A stretch of DNA of 64,000 bases. It comes from Paenibacillus planticolens (GTDB lineage: Bacteria > Bacillota > Bacilli > Paenibacillales > NBRC-103111). Numbering within the stretch: position 1 is the first letter of the stretch; every line of letters starts with the position of its first letter. This document shows, one piece after another, positions 25,268 to 34,794 of the stretch. The translations under genes were made by a program, and so were the position numbers. The notes under the pieces were generated by a model. That model saw only the letters and a program-made list of their open reading frames with translations, did not search any database and had not been told where the DNA came from. Location: NCBI RefSeq assembly GCF_013141725.1, contig NZ_WHNZ01000042.1, positions 265,800-329,799 on the forward strand, read 5' to 3'.

Positions 25268-25312
25268 CTAACCCTCCTTTCTGGAGCTCTCGTTTCCCGT
25301 TAGCCATCCATG
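25268..25312 (-). repeat. Cassette site, short form
   Basis: Minus strand: GGCTAACGGGAAACGAGAGC then TCC. This is the AACGGGAAACGA core of the dyad immediately upstream of the HEAT-like gene. Confidence 0.5.
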
Positions 25313-25751
25313 CAGCGCGAGCGCTTGCACCACAGATGATGAAAATGGGTGGAATCCGTCAATACTGCTACTATGGCTGGGAGAGGAAGGTCGATGAACT
25401 ATGGTGCCATAGAGCCCATCCGTTAGTCTGACTCCAACGACCACGGTGCATTTCGGAAGCACTCATGGGAGATTAATCCTACTCTGGTTGCTGCACCAGC
25501 CTCAATTTTCGTTCAGCCTTGTTTGATCTTTGTTACTTTAATTTCATAACTCTTCTCAGGCTCAGCCTATTTTTAAAAAACCAATTGGCTAGGTCTACTT
25601 TATTATTGTCTTTTTTGAGTTTTTCGTTAATTTAATTTTCATGGGAGTTTCCCATTCAAGCAATGTTTTTTTGTTCATATTATATTTCACTTCCTACAAC
25701 AATGTTAGTTAAGCGACGACATCGCAATCGTTCATAGTATAAGCCTTTATT
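25313..25751. other. Stretch without a clear gene
   Basis: No convincing reading frame with a ribosome site. A weak related motif (GACTAACGGATGGGCTCTAT) is on the minus strand near 25400-25430, so this may be a decayed cassette. The part 25500-25740 is AT-rich and featureless. Confidence 0.35.
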
Positions 25752-26132
25752 TTAAGCACGAAATAAAATATCAATATCTCCATCAACAAATCCAATTCCT
25801 ATTGCAGACACACTTTTTAGGATGATTGCATACTCTCCTTCTTTAAGATAACGTTCTACTAACACCGTAATGTGGTTTAAACCTTGTTCCCATTGTTCAA
25901 TATCTTCTGTTCTTTTTATGTAGCAAATATTTACTTCCGAAGAAAAATAGTCGGTACAAGCCCAGTCAAAGTCCTTCTCATCGAACTCATCTGAACCAAT
26001 TAATTGTATATCGTAAGTATCATCTGAACCTTCGTATAGGTTAAAATTAAATGCTTTTATTCCTTCGGGAATGTCTTGCTCTAAAATATGATTTAACCAA
26101 TTTGAAAACAATTTATAATTATCCATATTCAT
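25752..26132 (-). CDS. Acidic hypothetical protein, 126 aa
   Basis: Starts MNMDNYKLFSNWLNHILEQD, continues as alternating beta strands and acidic loops (DDTYDIQLIGSDEFDEKDFD) and ends GIGFVDGDIDILFRA. GGGGGAATG precedes the start. The style is like polymorphic-toxin immunity proteins, but this is not a homology claim. Confidence 0.6.
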   Translation of the reverse strand: MNMDNYKLFSNWLNHILEQDIPEGIKAFNFNLYEGSDDTYDIQLIGSDEFDEKDFDWACTDYFSSEVNICYIKRTEDIEQWEQGLNHITVLVERYLKEGEYAIILKSVSAIGIGFVDGDIDILFRA

Positions 26133-26217
26133 TCCCCCACTTTTAATATGAGTATGTTAATTATGATGTTATCTTGTGTAGTTATACAATTCAACTAATC
26201 TGACCATTAGTAGAATA

Positions 26218-26252
26218 AAAAAAGAGACCCACAGCAACGGGCCGCGAGTCTA
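26218..26252 (-). terminator. Possible terminator
   Basis: On the minus strand GACTCGCGGCCCG...GGGTCTC is followed by TTTTTTT. The stem is short and imperfect. Confidence 0.35.
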
Positions 26253-26339
26253 AGTTATATTTTAAAGGGGGTCTTGATTCTTAGTATAGGCCTAATTCAT
26301 TAAGACAGAATGAAAATAATATTTCAATTTGATTACATC

Positions 26340-26375
26340 TTTGAACTAACAGCACTCCGTTAGTTTAGTTCAATC
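26340..26375 (-). repeat. Cassette site, short form
   Basis: Minus strand: TTGAACTAAACTAACGGAGT then GCTGTTAGTTCAA, an almost perfect dyad that includes the stop codon of the next gene. Confidence 0.6.
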
Positions 26376-26651
26376 ATCAAGAATGCATTTTTCAATATCA
26401 CATTTAATAATTCTAATAATTTCATCTTCAGAAGTGGCCTTTATAGAATATGCTTCGACATCCTCATAACAATTATTATGGGCTTCTTGAAAAGTTCTTG
26501 CATATTCAAGAAAATAACTGTGTGTTCCACCTTTAGTAAGCATATAGAATCCGTTTTTATGTTCGAAAACAACTTTTCCATTGATATTAACCTTCATGAA
26601 ATTCAATTCCTGAAAAAACTCACTTATTTCTCTAATAACAATATCACTCAT
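26370..26651 (-). CDS. Hypothetical protein, 93 aa
   Basis: The start at 26651 (AAGGGGCGG upstream) is preferred to 26681. Small alpha/beta protein (NINGKVVFEHKNGFYMLTKG, YARTFQEAHNNCYEDVEAYS). No family named. Confidence 0.6.
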   Translation of the reverse strand: MSDIVIREISEFFQELNFMKVNINGKVVFEHKNGFYMLTKGGTHSYFLEYARTFQEAHNNCYEDVEAYSIKATSEDEIIRIIKCDIEKCILDD

Positions 26652-26684
26652 TAAACCGCCCCTTACTTTTAACTTCCCCATTAA

Positions 26685-26760
26685 TTGAGCAAAGGGTTGT
26701 CAAGCGGCAACCCCTTCTGATATTAAGCTATAATTCTCCGTCAATATCATCTAATCAGTG
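26685..26760 (-). repeat. Cassette site
   Basis: Minus strand: ATATTGACGGAGAATTATAG then CTTAATAT (dyad); stem AAGGGGTTG / CAACCCTTT; then GCTCAATTAATGGGG. Same order as the other sites. Confidence 0.55.
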
Positions 26761-26830
26761 GTTATGCCGTTGAGCGTACAATATACATTAACTAGAATAA
26801 AATACATATCTTTAGCTTCTTCGTCGGCCA

Positions 26831-27091
26831 TTAAATTTTTTTGAAAATCAGCCACTCCGTTAACAAGTCATTCCTTAACAGAGCTTCGAGGGGGACATCT
26901 CTGTCTACGCCTGTGCAGAAATGTATTATTGCCCTTCCCTCGAGAGCTAGATCCAAGTTATCGAAACCATCTGTCAGATCTTGCCTCAAGCTACCACGGT
27001 AGTAAATATCAATTACTCGCTCGGTAAACTCATTACTATTTGTCTTTACAAATTTCTTGAGATTCTGTTTTAATACATTTTTTGCATGCAA
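26831..27091 (-). CDS. Hypothetical protein, 86 aa
   Basis: Begins MHAKNVLKQNLKKFVKTNSN and is followed by a compact acidic part (LTDGFDNLDLALEGRAIIHF ... LLRNDLLTEWLIF). An AAAGAGGG ribosome site lies upstream. A 26-codon frame starting ATGGCCGACG overlaps its stop; it may be a 3' part displaced by a frameshift. Confidence 0.5.
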   Translation of the reverse strand: MHAKNVLKQNLKKFVKTNSNEFTERVIDIYYRGSLRQDLTDGFDNLDLALEGRAIIHFCTGVDRDVPLEALLRNDLLTEWLIFKKI

Positions 27092-27117
27092 TCTTTCAAC
27101 CCTCTTTCTTTACATTA

Positions 27118-27178
27118 CTTAAGTAAATCCTGCTGCGGTACTTATTGAATTAACGTATCCGTTAGCGTAATGACCAAC
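27118..27178 (-). repeat. Cassette site, no hairpin
   Basis: Minus strand: ATTACGCTAACGGATACGTT then AATTCAAT (dyad), followed by the box GTACCGCAGCAGGATTTACT. Confidence 0.55.
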
Positions 27179-27183
27179 ACTTT

Positions 27184-27387
27184 TTATTTATTAGTTGCCT
27201 CTAGGTTGGTCATTCGGTTCAGCTCATCGAAATGTGCTGTAACCGTCAGCTTAGCTGAAACACCCGTTAAACTGTCATTCGATTCAGAAACTTCTTTAAA
27301 CCCTTTGTCTTTCAGATAAAAGAATAATGCTTTTCTGTGATTGAGTTCAAATGCCGTAATCAGTTGAGGAAATAAGCCCATAACCAA
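27184..27387 (-). CDS. Hypothetical protein, 67 aa
   Basis: Short charged protein (AFELNHRKALFFYLKDKGFK then VTAHFDELNRMTNLEATNK). No clear ribosome site before the first ATG, and the upstream DNA is a gene fragment, so its 5' end may be lost. Confidence 0.4.
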   Translation of the reverse strand: MVMGLFPQLITAFELNHRKALFFYLKDKGFKEVSESNDSLTGVSAKLTVTAHFDELNRMTNLEATNK

Positions 27388-27399
27388 GTGTTTGATTGG

Positions 27400-27660
27400 T
27401 GCGAAACACTACCCAACATTTGAATAGGGAAAGTTAATTCATTACCAAAAGTCGCTGTTCCTGCACTCATATCAACATTCCAATCAAGGTTGCCGATTGA
27501 ATCGTTAATTGCTAGTTGTTTCTCGAGAGCAATACCACATTTAACAAGATCTCGATTTTCCCGTCTAACTTCTCAGCATATGTTTCGTGTATTGGAAGGT
27601 CTAACCACTCACCTAACTGCCATTCTTTATAGCGTATATTTTCATTAAAATGTTGGTGGA
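27400..27660 (-). pseudogene. DUF6882-like gene fragment
   Basis: Minus-strand frames read FNENIRYKEWQLGEWLDLPI and, after a frame change, NDSIGNLDWNVDMSAGTATF then FPIQMLGSVSHQSNTWLWAY. The ending FPxQxLG...WLWAW-like is typical of DUF6882 proteins. At least one frameshift breaks it. Confidence 0.5.
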
Positions 27661-27783
27661 ACCCTTGTTATACAAGGGTTTCGCTTATCCACAGGTGCCT
27701 ACAGAGCGGCCCAACTGTCGAACCCGGGTTCCTCATCCATATACATAAAGAGATGCTGAGACTGTGAATAGTAATAAAAAGTT
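27661..27783. other. Boundary between the cassette array and the hydrolase locus
   Basis: A short non-coding stretch without a cassette site. The GC content and gene style change here from small AT-rich genes to very large secreted enzymes. Confidence 0.3.
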
Positions 27784-27825
27784 AGCTCCAATAACAAGAA
27801 TAACTTCATTCTTATTATTGGAGCT
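27784..27825 (-). terminator. Terminator of the GH9 gene
   Basis: AGCTCCAATAACAAGAAT and ATTCTTATTATTGGAGCT pair over 18 bases around AACTTC, ~15 bp beyond the stop. Confidence 0.8.
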
Positions 27826-27841
27826 CAAATTTACTATTTAG

Positions 27842-30800
27842 TTATTTATAATCCAGTATATGATATGCAACATATGAAAGGTCATAAATATCCACTTTGT
27901 TGTCTCTATTCACGTCTGACCTTTTGGCCTTCTCCCAATCGATATCGGTAGAATCCTTTCCATAATAGTAAGCTACAATCGCAAGGTCTCCTACGCTTAT
28001 ATTTCCGTCGTTGTTTATGTCTGCATAAGCTACTTGGTTCATAAAGACAATCACTGCACTATTAAGTGCCGCAACGGAGCTGTCTACCTGGGATTGTGTT
28101 GCATTAGAGTTATTGTATACTGACTTGGCCGCATCTATAGCAACACCGAAGATATCTTTTGCTTCCTGCGGATATTGTCCAAGCTGTGTTCCAACTACTG
28201 CCCCTGCATAAAGGCTGTCAGCACTACTAATAGCAACTGTTAGGGCTGTCTTATCAACACCTTGTCCAGTTATCACTGAGGAAAGGAAGATATTTTTCGA
28301 ATTATCCAAAGCGATTACTTGACTGTCTACCTGTGCCTGTGTTGCACTGGTATTTTCATTCACAGCTTTTGCTGCATCTATAGCTGTCTTAAAGATATCC
28401 TTGGCTGTCTGTGGGTATTGGCCTGTTTGTGTGCCTACTACCGCATTGGCATAAAGGGTCTCTGCGCTACTTATAGATGCTCCAAGTTGAGCCTTATTAA
28501 CCTCAGATGTTGTGCCTACTACAATGGTTTTACTGCTCAATACCGCCTCAATTTCTATTCCATCAGGCACAGTACCAAGGACCGCTTGGGTAACTGCAAT
28601 ACTTCCGGAAGCATTTGTTTTTGCCTTGAAGGTGACGTTGAGTATTTCCGCGCTTGGCGTAGTCAAACCAACTGTGGCCACAGAAATAATTCTTACAGCG
28701 CCGGGAGTGGTTCTAGAGTCTACTACCATGATTTTGTTATTTGCACCTTCCAAAGATACATACTCGAAGATATTAGGATCATATCCAAGTGAAATATCCT
28801 GAGCATAAACGCTTTGTGGCACATTGTCCAGACTGATTTTTACAATAAAGCTACTTACAGGCTGTACAATGCTTGCTGCCGATATGTTTACTCTAGGTTT
28901 AGTTAGATCAACTACTGGAGCAGTTGTCATTGTGTCGGCTGCTTTTCCAACTATGATCCATTTGGCAGCGGTTTCGATACTGTAACCTGTTTCGTCTGAC
29001 AGATAGTTGTAATCGTCAACGGCTTCAGGGAAGTCCGACAGAACGTTCGCAGAACCGGCAACGATACCACCTGCGATGAAATAACGGTCGGCACGGTTGC
29101 TGCCATAGCCGTGTTTCGACGACTTGGTGCCCACTCCAGACACCCAAGAGGTGTCGTTATACATATGTGTGCCCAAGATATAGTTCGCTGCGCTGAGCGT
29201 ATATTTCTCGCTCACAATCTCAGGAAAATACTTGTTCAGGATGCTCATGCTAACTCCCATGTTGAGAACGCTGACATTGCCGCCAGTTACCGGCACGCCA
29301 AACGGGTTGGAGATCTGGCTGTCCAAAACAGGGATATAATTTGTTAGGGCTTGCTTAAATTCATTCTTGAACCCTTGATCCATATAAGTAAGGACACGCA
29401 CTGCTTTCCATCCGTCCATTCCGAAGTTTGAAGTACTCAGCTCAAGTGCCGAAACTTCCTTAATGAACTGGTTATATGTTTCCTTGTTGCCATTGGTGGC
29501 GATCAGGAGCTGCACAGCGGCCCTCCACTCAGCAGCAACCTGCGTTCCGCTAGTGACAAGGGACTCTGTATTCCAGATGTTTTCCGCTGTTGTCAGGCAG
29601 CGAGCGGCAAGTGCGTCGTCAAAACCTTTGAGAGCATAGGCTGCCGATGCTAGCGCGGCTGCTGCGTCATACTGCATTTCCACGTCCTTGGTACCGACAA
29701 AAGCAAGTCTGTCGTCCAGCTTGCCAGATTTTAAGCCATATCTAGCGTCCGACGCGAGAGTACTGTCGTAAACGAATCCGTCTGAAGCCTTCGAGGCGTC
29801 ACCTGACTGTGAATATTGCTTCAGGGTAGGAACCTTCATACCCTTGAATACGAAGCCGACATTTTCAATTTGTCCTAATATCTGCAGGATTCCCTGCTTC
29901 ACTTGCTGCTGAATATCATTAATTCCGTCCATTCTGTGCATCTCAACGAAGCTAGATGCATTATCCATTGTGAATGTGTCATAGTCTACACCAAACTCTT
30001 TAAATGCCAAAGCGAGATCCTGGATCACACCAAGGTTGCTCGCAGTATCAAGTTCATAACCGCTTGGATTGTACCATCCACCAACGGCCAATCCAGGAAT
30101 ATGCTCATAGGGTGCATATTTAGAATCAGTTGCAGTTCCCAAGTTCCATCCACCAAACGACTGCATATTGAGCGGAGCTTGAAGCGCGTCGTCTGCAAAT
30201 GTCTGTTTATGCCAGATGCGGTAACTCTCGCGAACAGTCATATGATCCATATGGACAGCGAGGAAGCCACTGAGGGATGACTGCCATGATCTGTCATAAA
30301 CGTTCTTTTTTATCGGGAACGGATCAGTGCGTTCCCCAGCGTAACGGATTACGAACATACCAGGATCTTTGACTGAGGAGAAGTCAAAATTTCTATAGGT
30401 ATAACGTGCCAATGAAGTAGGTGCGCCAATCTCAGCGGAGAATACTTCCGTATAGGTGCCATCCATATTCAAACGGTCAACATAAGCTGTCGTTGGTGCG
30501 TTGAAGTTAGGATCAAGTTCGATTACGGCAACCTTTGAAAAATCCGTCGCATATCCAACCTGGCTGTGAGCAACATTGGGTTTGCGGGTCCAATCCTGCT
30601 TTACGTCAGGGCTGATGTGCCATGTGATTTCGGTGGCGTTTGCTGGAATCATGGTGCGGAGTATAAACCAGCCGTCCTGTGTATTGTTGCGTCCGTCGTA
30701 GAGCGAGAGATCACCGCTGTCCGACGAAATGCGAATACGGTTTTCATTATCCTCGGCGGCAAAGGTCATCTTCTTGCCGGTTGCGAGAGGCAGCGGCTGC

Positions 30801-33800
30801 ATGTTGCCTTTATCACTGTACCAGCTCTTCACGTATGAGGGCTGATCCTCGGTCCTAGCTCTCTCAGCACTCACCATATCGTCCTCAGGAACGAGAGGGA
30901 ATACGCCGAAGGAATCATAATTGCCATCGCCGTTAGTATCAGCCTGGAAGCTCTTGCTGATGAACTGTGATGGGGCAAATTGTAAGCTGAAGCCCGCTTT
31001 GCCTATAAGATCTGCTGGCAGAGGGTTGTCTAGCTTAACCGTAAGCTTGATACCGCCAGCTTCGGGTTCTGCCTTCAGGTTGTAACTAACCGCAGGGTTG
31101 CCCTTTGAATCTGAAGGAATAGTCAAGCTCGCGCTGAGGGTATTGTTCACATCGTCAACCGTTCGGCTGTTGCGTACTGGAGGGATAGCACTATCCCACT
31201 TATCCGGAGCATTCAGCAGGCTGATGTCGCCGTTGGTGGCGATACGGCGTCCGGACTGGATAAGCTCGATGCCCGCGTTCTTCTTGTCGCCGAGTGCAGC
31301 GTCAAAGGTGTTGTCATACATGAACAGGTTGAAGCCTGGGGTCTGCAGATATCCATCTGTGGAACTCGTCTTCTTAATACCCATCATGAAGTTATTTGTG
31401 AAGTCCTTGGTTGGTGCTTGAGTCTCAGTGAAGGGCTCATTGGCGATCATACTCGCAGCCATACCTACAGAAATCCACTTAGACTGGTAGTTGATGATCG
31501 ACTCGTTTTCAAACCACAGGAAGTTAAAGTCATCAAGTGATTCCACGAAATCTGGCGCAAAAGTGATGTGACCAGGCAGAATGGAACCGGGAATGAATGA
31601 CTGGTCCGCACGGTTGCTGTTATAGGGTTTCAATTGGGACTTCGTGCCCACACCTGACACCCACGAATTGTTGTTGGCAGGGTGTCTGCCCAGGATATAG
31701 TTCGCAGAGCGTAGAGTATACATCTTCAAGGAAGCGATAGTTGGGAAGTATTTATACATAATGGCTAGGCGCTGACCAAAGCCAATTATGGTCGGTGATC
31801 CGCCCCAGCCTGCTCCTGTGGTAAACTGCACTCCGAATGGGTTGGTTATGGTAGGATAACTAACCGTGGCCGCGTATTGAGTTACAGCATTTGCCACCTG
31901 AGTTCTAAAGGCCTCGTCCATGAGATCCATGATGAACATGGCGTTGTATCTTGAACTTATACCGTTTGAGTTAAATGCAGTGGATGTTAGTGATGAAAGA
32001 CGGGTCTTAAAATATTCAAACCTGCTGCTGTTGCCCATCTTTTTAGTCGCAAGCATCAGCTGAACCAGCGTATTCCATTCGATGCTCAGATTTGCCGGCT
32101 GGGATGCTCTTTCTTTGTCCCATATGGCGAGTGCAGTGTTCAGGGATTTGGTCGCAAGCTCAGGATAATAATCATACAGTAAGTATGCGGCTCCTGCGAT
32201 ATCCGCTGAGGTGTTACTGGTAAGAGTGCTGGTGAAGCTTCCTCCTCCTCCGGCGAGCAGTAATACTCGGTCGTCAGGTTTGCCAGAATATACGAGACCG
32301 TTGCGCTCAACTATTTCATTTGGGCCAAGGGTGGAGTCGTATATATAACCGTCGGTATCGGAAGAAACATCGCCTAAATGAGTGTACTGGCGCAGAGTAC
32401 GTAATTCCATTGTTCCGCCATAGCCGCCGAGATTATCGATCTGTGCAAGGACATACTTGATTCCATGTGCAACCTGCTGCACAATATCAGGAATTCCGTC
32501 AGGCATGTGCATTTGTACCACACCGCCTGTTTTGTCATCCCACTTAACAGATAACGTATCGCTGTTGTCCATATTGTTGAAAGCCTCGGCCGCAAAAATA
32601 AGGTCCTGAAGCACTTCGATTTCTCTGGAACCCTGAAGGTCAAAATCACCAGCGTCATACCAGCCGCCGACATTCAATCCAGGAATATGCTGCCCCGGCT
32701 TGATGCCTTTCGCAGTGATCGAATCCGGCATAGTTGCTGGCATGCTCATACCGTCAAACCAGGAAGCACCTAGAGGTCCTATGCTACCGTCATCCATATG
32801 CGCTGCTCCATGCCAGATGCGGTCGCCGTCGCGGACCTCGATATGGTCCATTTGAACCGCAAGGAAGCCACTCAGAGCCGATTGCCAGGATTTATTATAT
32901 ACGTCGTCCGCAATCGGGAATACATCGCTTTCCTTATCGCCATACTTTATGACGTACATACCAGTCTTGATTTCGCTTGTAAAGTCAAAATTTACATATT
33001 TATACCGCTGCCATGATACGGGAGCAGTTACATTAGCGGTGTATACCACTTCCTTAGAACCGTCTGCGTTTACATGGAGCAGGGACGCCGACAAGGGAAA
33101 GTTATTTTCATACTTGTCCAATTCAATAACTGCAAACTTCTCCTGGTTGGGAGAATAACCAACCTGGCTGAAAGCTATATTGGGCTCGCGCACCCAGTTC
33201 TGAACTACCTTGGGACGGATATGCCATTTTGCAACAGTGTCGCCTTTCTTGCCATCAGTGATCAGGTTACTGAGCACATACCAACCATTCTGCGCGCGGT
33301 CGCGACCGTCATACAGCTGGAGTTTGCCGGTATCAGAGGTAATACTGATATTATTCAGCTCGTCCTCAGCGGCAAATGTAAAGCCATATCCCTCGACAAA
33401 CGGAAGCGGCTGAGAATTGCCCCTATCCGTGTTCCAATCTTGTACGTACCATGACTGGGTCGGAAGGTTGGGACGCTCAACTTCGGCCATTGTGCTCTGT
33501 GGATGGAGCGGGAATACTCCGAAGGTGTCATAGGGTCCGTTTTCTATGGAGCTTGCCTGAACTGTCTTGTTCTCAAATTTTGAGGGGATGAATTCCATGT
33601 TGAACCTGGCCTTGCCAGCAAGACTTGCTGGTAAATCCGAGGTAAGTACGACTGAGAGCAATGCCCCGCCCGCCTCTGGGGTAGCGATCAGGTCATACTT
33701 GAGAGTTCCGTCCGTGGCTCCGTTGAAAGTCATCGGGCTGGTGATTTTGTTAGTCGTCATGTCAAATATTTTGGTACCACGGGTGGGCGCTGGAGTCGCG

Positions 33801-34177
33801 TCCCACTGCTCGGGAGTGGGCATATAGTGAATGTCACCATTGGTAGCTATACGATTCCCATGGAGAAACAGTTCGATTCCCCCCATGTGCTGGTCGCCGA
33901 AGACACCGGAAAAGGTGTTGTTGTACATAACTACGTTGAAAGCATTGGAGTTTGCCGTTGTGAGATATCTGTTTGCGTCGGTTGAGCTGCTAAGAACCAT
34001 GGAGAAGTTATTGTCATAGCTACCCGCGGCTTGTACGGGAAGAATGGCTCCGCTAGGCGCTAAACCCAAAACAATGCTAACGCTCAGAGCTATCGATACG
34101 ATTTTTTTCTTTAAAGAGTTAATGATAACTGCACTTCCTTTCAAAAATTTTTTTGAAGTAAGATTCTGGACAGTCAA
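27842..34177 (-). CDS. Giant secreted double-GH9 protein with cohesin-like, FIVAR and dockerin domains
   Basis: About 2,111 residues. The start is uncertain (TTG at 34177, or a rare codon closer to NSLKKKIVSIALSVSIVLGL, the signal peptide). Two large homologous halves follow. Half 1 (~55-915) has a beta domain, an Ig-like CelD_N domain (PNIAFSQVGYSP, ~331) and a GH9 (alpha/alpha)6 module with GGWYDAGDFD (D508/D511) and proton donor E892 (WFENES). Half 2 (~930-1755) has the same order, but DAGD has become NPSG (1370-1373) and the catalytic NE has become TG (G1731), so it is probably inactive. Then come a cohesin-like domain (~1765-1890), two FIVAR-like repeats (~1900-2045) and a dockerin (DINNDGNISVGDLAIVAYYY, then DVNRDNKVDIYDLSYVAYHI). 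Expected activity: endoglucanase or other beta-1,4-glucanase. A GATAC palindrome lies 56 bp upstream. Confidence 0.9.
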   Translation of the reverse strand: MTVQNLTSKKFLKGSAVIINSLKKKIVSIALSVSIVLGLAPSGAILPVQAAGSYDNNFSMVLSSSTDANRYLTTANSNAFNVVMYNNTFSGVFGDQHMGGIELFLHGNRIATNGDIHYMPTPEQWDATPAPTRGTKIFDMTTNKITSPMTFNGATDGTLKYDLIATPEAGGALLSVVLTSDLPASLAGKARFNMEFIPSKFENKTVQASSIENGPYDTFGVFPLHPQSTMAEVERPNLPTQSWYVQDWNTDRGNSQPLPFVEGYGFTFAAEDELNNISITSDTGKLQLYDGRDRAQNGWYVLSNLITDGKKGDTVAKWHIRPKVVQNWVREPNIAFSQVGYSPNQEKFAVIELDKYENNFPLSASLLHVNADGSKEVVYTANVTAPVSWQRYKYVNFDFTSEIKTGMYVIKYGDKESDVFPIADDVYNKSWQSALSGFLAVQMDHIEVRDGDRIWHGAAHMDDGSIGPLGASWFDGMSMPATMPDSITAKGIKPGQHIPGLNVGGWYDAGDFDLQGSREIEVLQDLIFAAEAFNNMDNSDTLSVKWDDKTGGVVQMHMPDGIPDIVQQVAHGIKYVLAQIDNLGGYGGTMELRTLRQYTHLGDVSSDTDGYIYDSTLGPNEIVERNGLVYSGKPDDRVLLLAGGGGSFTSTLTSNTSADIAGAAYLLYDYYPELATKSLNTALAIWDKERASQPANLSIEWNTLVQLMLATKKMGNSSRFEYFKTRLSSLTSTAFNSNGISSRYNAMFIMDLMDEAFRTQVANAVTQYAATVSYPTITNPFGVQFTTGAGWGGSPTIIGFGQRLAIMYKYFPTIASLKMYTLRSANYILGRHPANNNSWVSGVGTKSQLKPYNSNRADQSFIPGSILPGHITFAPDFVESLDDFNFLWFENESIINYQSKWISVGMAASMIANEPFTETQAPTKDFTNNFMMGIKKTSSTDGYLQTPGFNLFMYDNTFDAALGDKKNAGIELIQSGRRIATNGDISLLNAPDKWDSAIPPVRNSRTVDDVNNTLSASLTIPSDSKGNPAVSYNLKAEPEAGGIKLTVKLDNPLPADLIGKAGFSLQFAPSQFISKSFQADTNGDGNYDSFGVFPLVPEDDMVSAERARTEDQPSYVKSWYSDKGNMQPLPLATGKKMTFAAEDNENRIRISSDSGDLSLYDGRNNTQDGWFILRTMIPANATEITWHISPDVKQDWTRKPNVAHSQVGYATDFSKVAVIELDPNFNAPTTAYVDRLNMDGTYTEVFSAEIGAPTSLARYTYRNFDFSSVKDPGMFVIRYAGERTDPFPIKKNVYDRSWQSSLSGFLAVHMDHMTVRESYRIWHKQTFADDALQAPLNMQSFGGWNLGTATDSKYAPYEHIPGLAVGGWYNPSGYELDTASNLGVIQDLALAFKEFGVDYDTFTMDNASSFVEMHRMDGINDIQQQVKQGILQILGQIENVGFVFKGMKVPTLKQYSQSGDASKASDGFVYDSTLASDARYGLKSGKLDDRLAFVGTKDVEMQYDAAAALASAAYALKGFDDALAARCLTTAENIWNTESLVTSGTQVAAEWRAAVQLLIATNGNKETYNQFIKEVSALELSTSNFGMDGWKAVRVLTYMDQGFKNEFKQALTNYIPVLDSQISNPFGVPVTGGNVSVLNMGVSMSILNKYFPEIVSEKYTLSAANYILGTHMYNDTSWVSGVGTKSSKHGYGSNRADRYFIAGGIVAGSANVLSDFPEAVDDYNYLSDETGYSIETAAKWIIVGKAADTMTTAPVVDLTKPRVNISAASIVQPVSSFIVKISLDNVPQSVYAQDISLGYDPNIFEYVSLEGANNKIMVVDSRTTPGAVRIISVATVGLTTPSAEILNVTFKAKTNASGSIAVTQAVLGTVPDGIEIEAVLSSKTIVVGTTSEVNKAQLGASISSAETLYANAVVGTQTGQYPQTAKDIFKTAIDAAKAVNENTSATQAQVDSQVIALDNSKNIFLSSVITGQGVDKTALTVAISSADSLYAGAVVGTQLGQYPQEAKDIFGVAIDAAKSVYNNSNATQSQVDSSVAALNSAVIVFMNQVAYADINNDGNISVGDLAIVAYYYGKDSTDIDWEKAKRSDVNRDNKVDIYDLSYVAYHILDYK

Positions 34178-34232
34178 AAGTTCTAAGCTTCATTGATTTA
34201 ATTCGCTTGCTCTTACCCTCTCTTTTGATTTC

Positions 34233-34247
34233 GATACATTTCGTATC
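34233..34247. promoter_or_regulatory. GATACATTTCGTATC palindrome upstream of the GH9 gene
   Basis: A 15-bp inverted repeat (GATAC-ATTTC-GTATC) preceded by CTCTTTTGATTTC. The same element stands before the GH10 (37972) and GH3 (45913) genes, so it looks like a shared operator. Confidence 0.65.
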
Positions 34248-34284
34248 TATATATGCACACATCACCCCTATTCAGATTGTGCTT

Positions 34285-34330
34285 GTCATTGCCCCAAGGT
34301 CCCCGATGTTGATGATAGCCGCCTGCAGAT
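34285..34330 (-). repeat. Dockerin-end relic
   Basis: On the minus strand AAIINIGDLGAM can be read, resembling the second repeat of a dockerin (KIxIxDLAAMA). A closely similar relic lies at 45955-46020. Confidence 0.4.
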
Positions 34331-34368
34331 TGTCTGGAGCTCTCCAACAAAGCTTCATAAGATTGCCT

Positions 34369-34760
34369 CTAGAAGTCTGGTGAAATTGTAACTCTTCGAC
34401 CTGCCATCGTCTTAAACCAACCAAATAAATGCGTGAAAAACTTCAGGAAAGAGGCTTGTGCGAAGTCTCTTTGGTTCCCTTCCATGGGTCTGGCGCAGAA
34501 TGAACTACCGGTCCGTGGCCGAATGGCCTTGAACCGGCACAGCCGTTTCAAATTTTGGACTATGGCCGTCCAAGTGGATTGTTCCTGAAAACGGTCCAAC
34601 CCCTGCTTCTGGCACGGTCCAGACCGTGGTTATTTTTGGCTTCTGCAAACACATGCTCGCAGCGTGCGCGCATCTTCTGGACTTGACGGTAGCCGCCATG
34701 CAATTGAATCTGTTTTGCTTCATTCAGGATTTGAATCTTTTTCACTTTGGCTTCCCGTTT
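34369..34760 (-). pseudogene. Transposase C-terminal fragment (IS1182/IS5-like)
   Basis: Overlapping minus-strand frames read NEAKQIQLHGGYRQVQKMRA, RCEHVFAEAKNNHGLDRARS and then STWTAIVQNLKRLCRFK. The ER-x-FAxAK..HG...NLKRL pattern is the end of IS1182-type DDE transposases. It is broken by frameshifts and separates the GH9 gene from its copied promoter region. Confidence 0.6.
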
Positions 34761-34794
34761 CGCTTGTTTGGCAGGGTCGTCTCACCCGAGCTTC

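Noticed and set aside
25268..25462. A 64-aa minus-strand protein
   Set aside because: Its sequence runs through a cassette site, has no ribosome site and has a biased, low-information composition.
21105..27178. Cassette-site hairpins as ordinary rho-independent terminators
   Set aside because: The GC hairpins are not followed by T-tracts on the coding strand, and the same flanking dyad and box recur with them, which terminators do not require.
21105..27178. The recurring intergenic sites as a CRISPR array
   Set aside because: The units are 300-1,000 bp apart with genes between them; there are no short regular repeats and spacers and no cas genes.
20576..27660. A definite classical integron
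   Set aside because: No intI-like tyrosine recombinase or attI site is visible, and the core boxes differ from the usual R-Y-Y-Y-A-A-C. Only 'integron-like' is justified.
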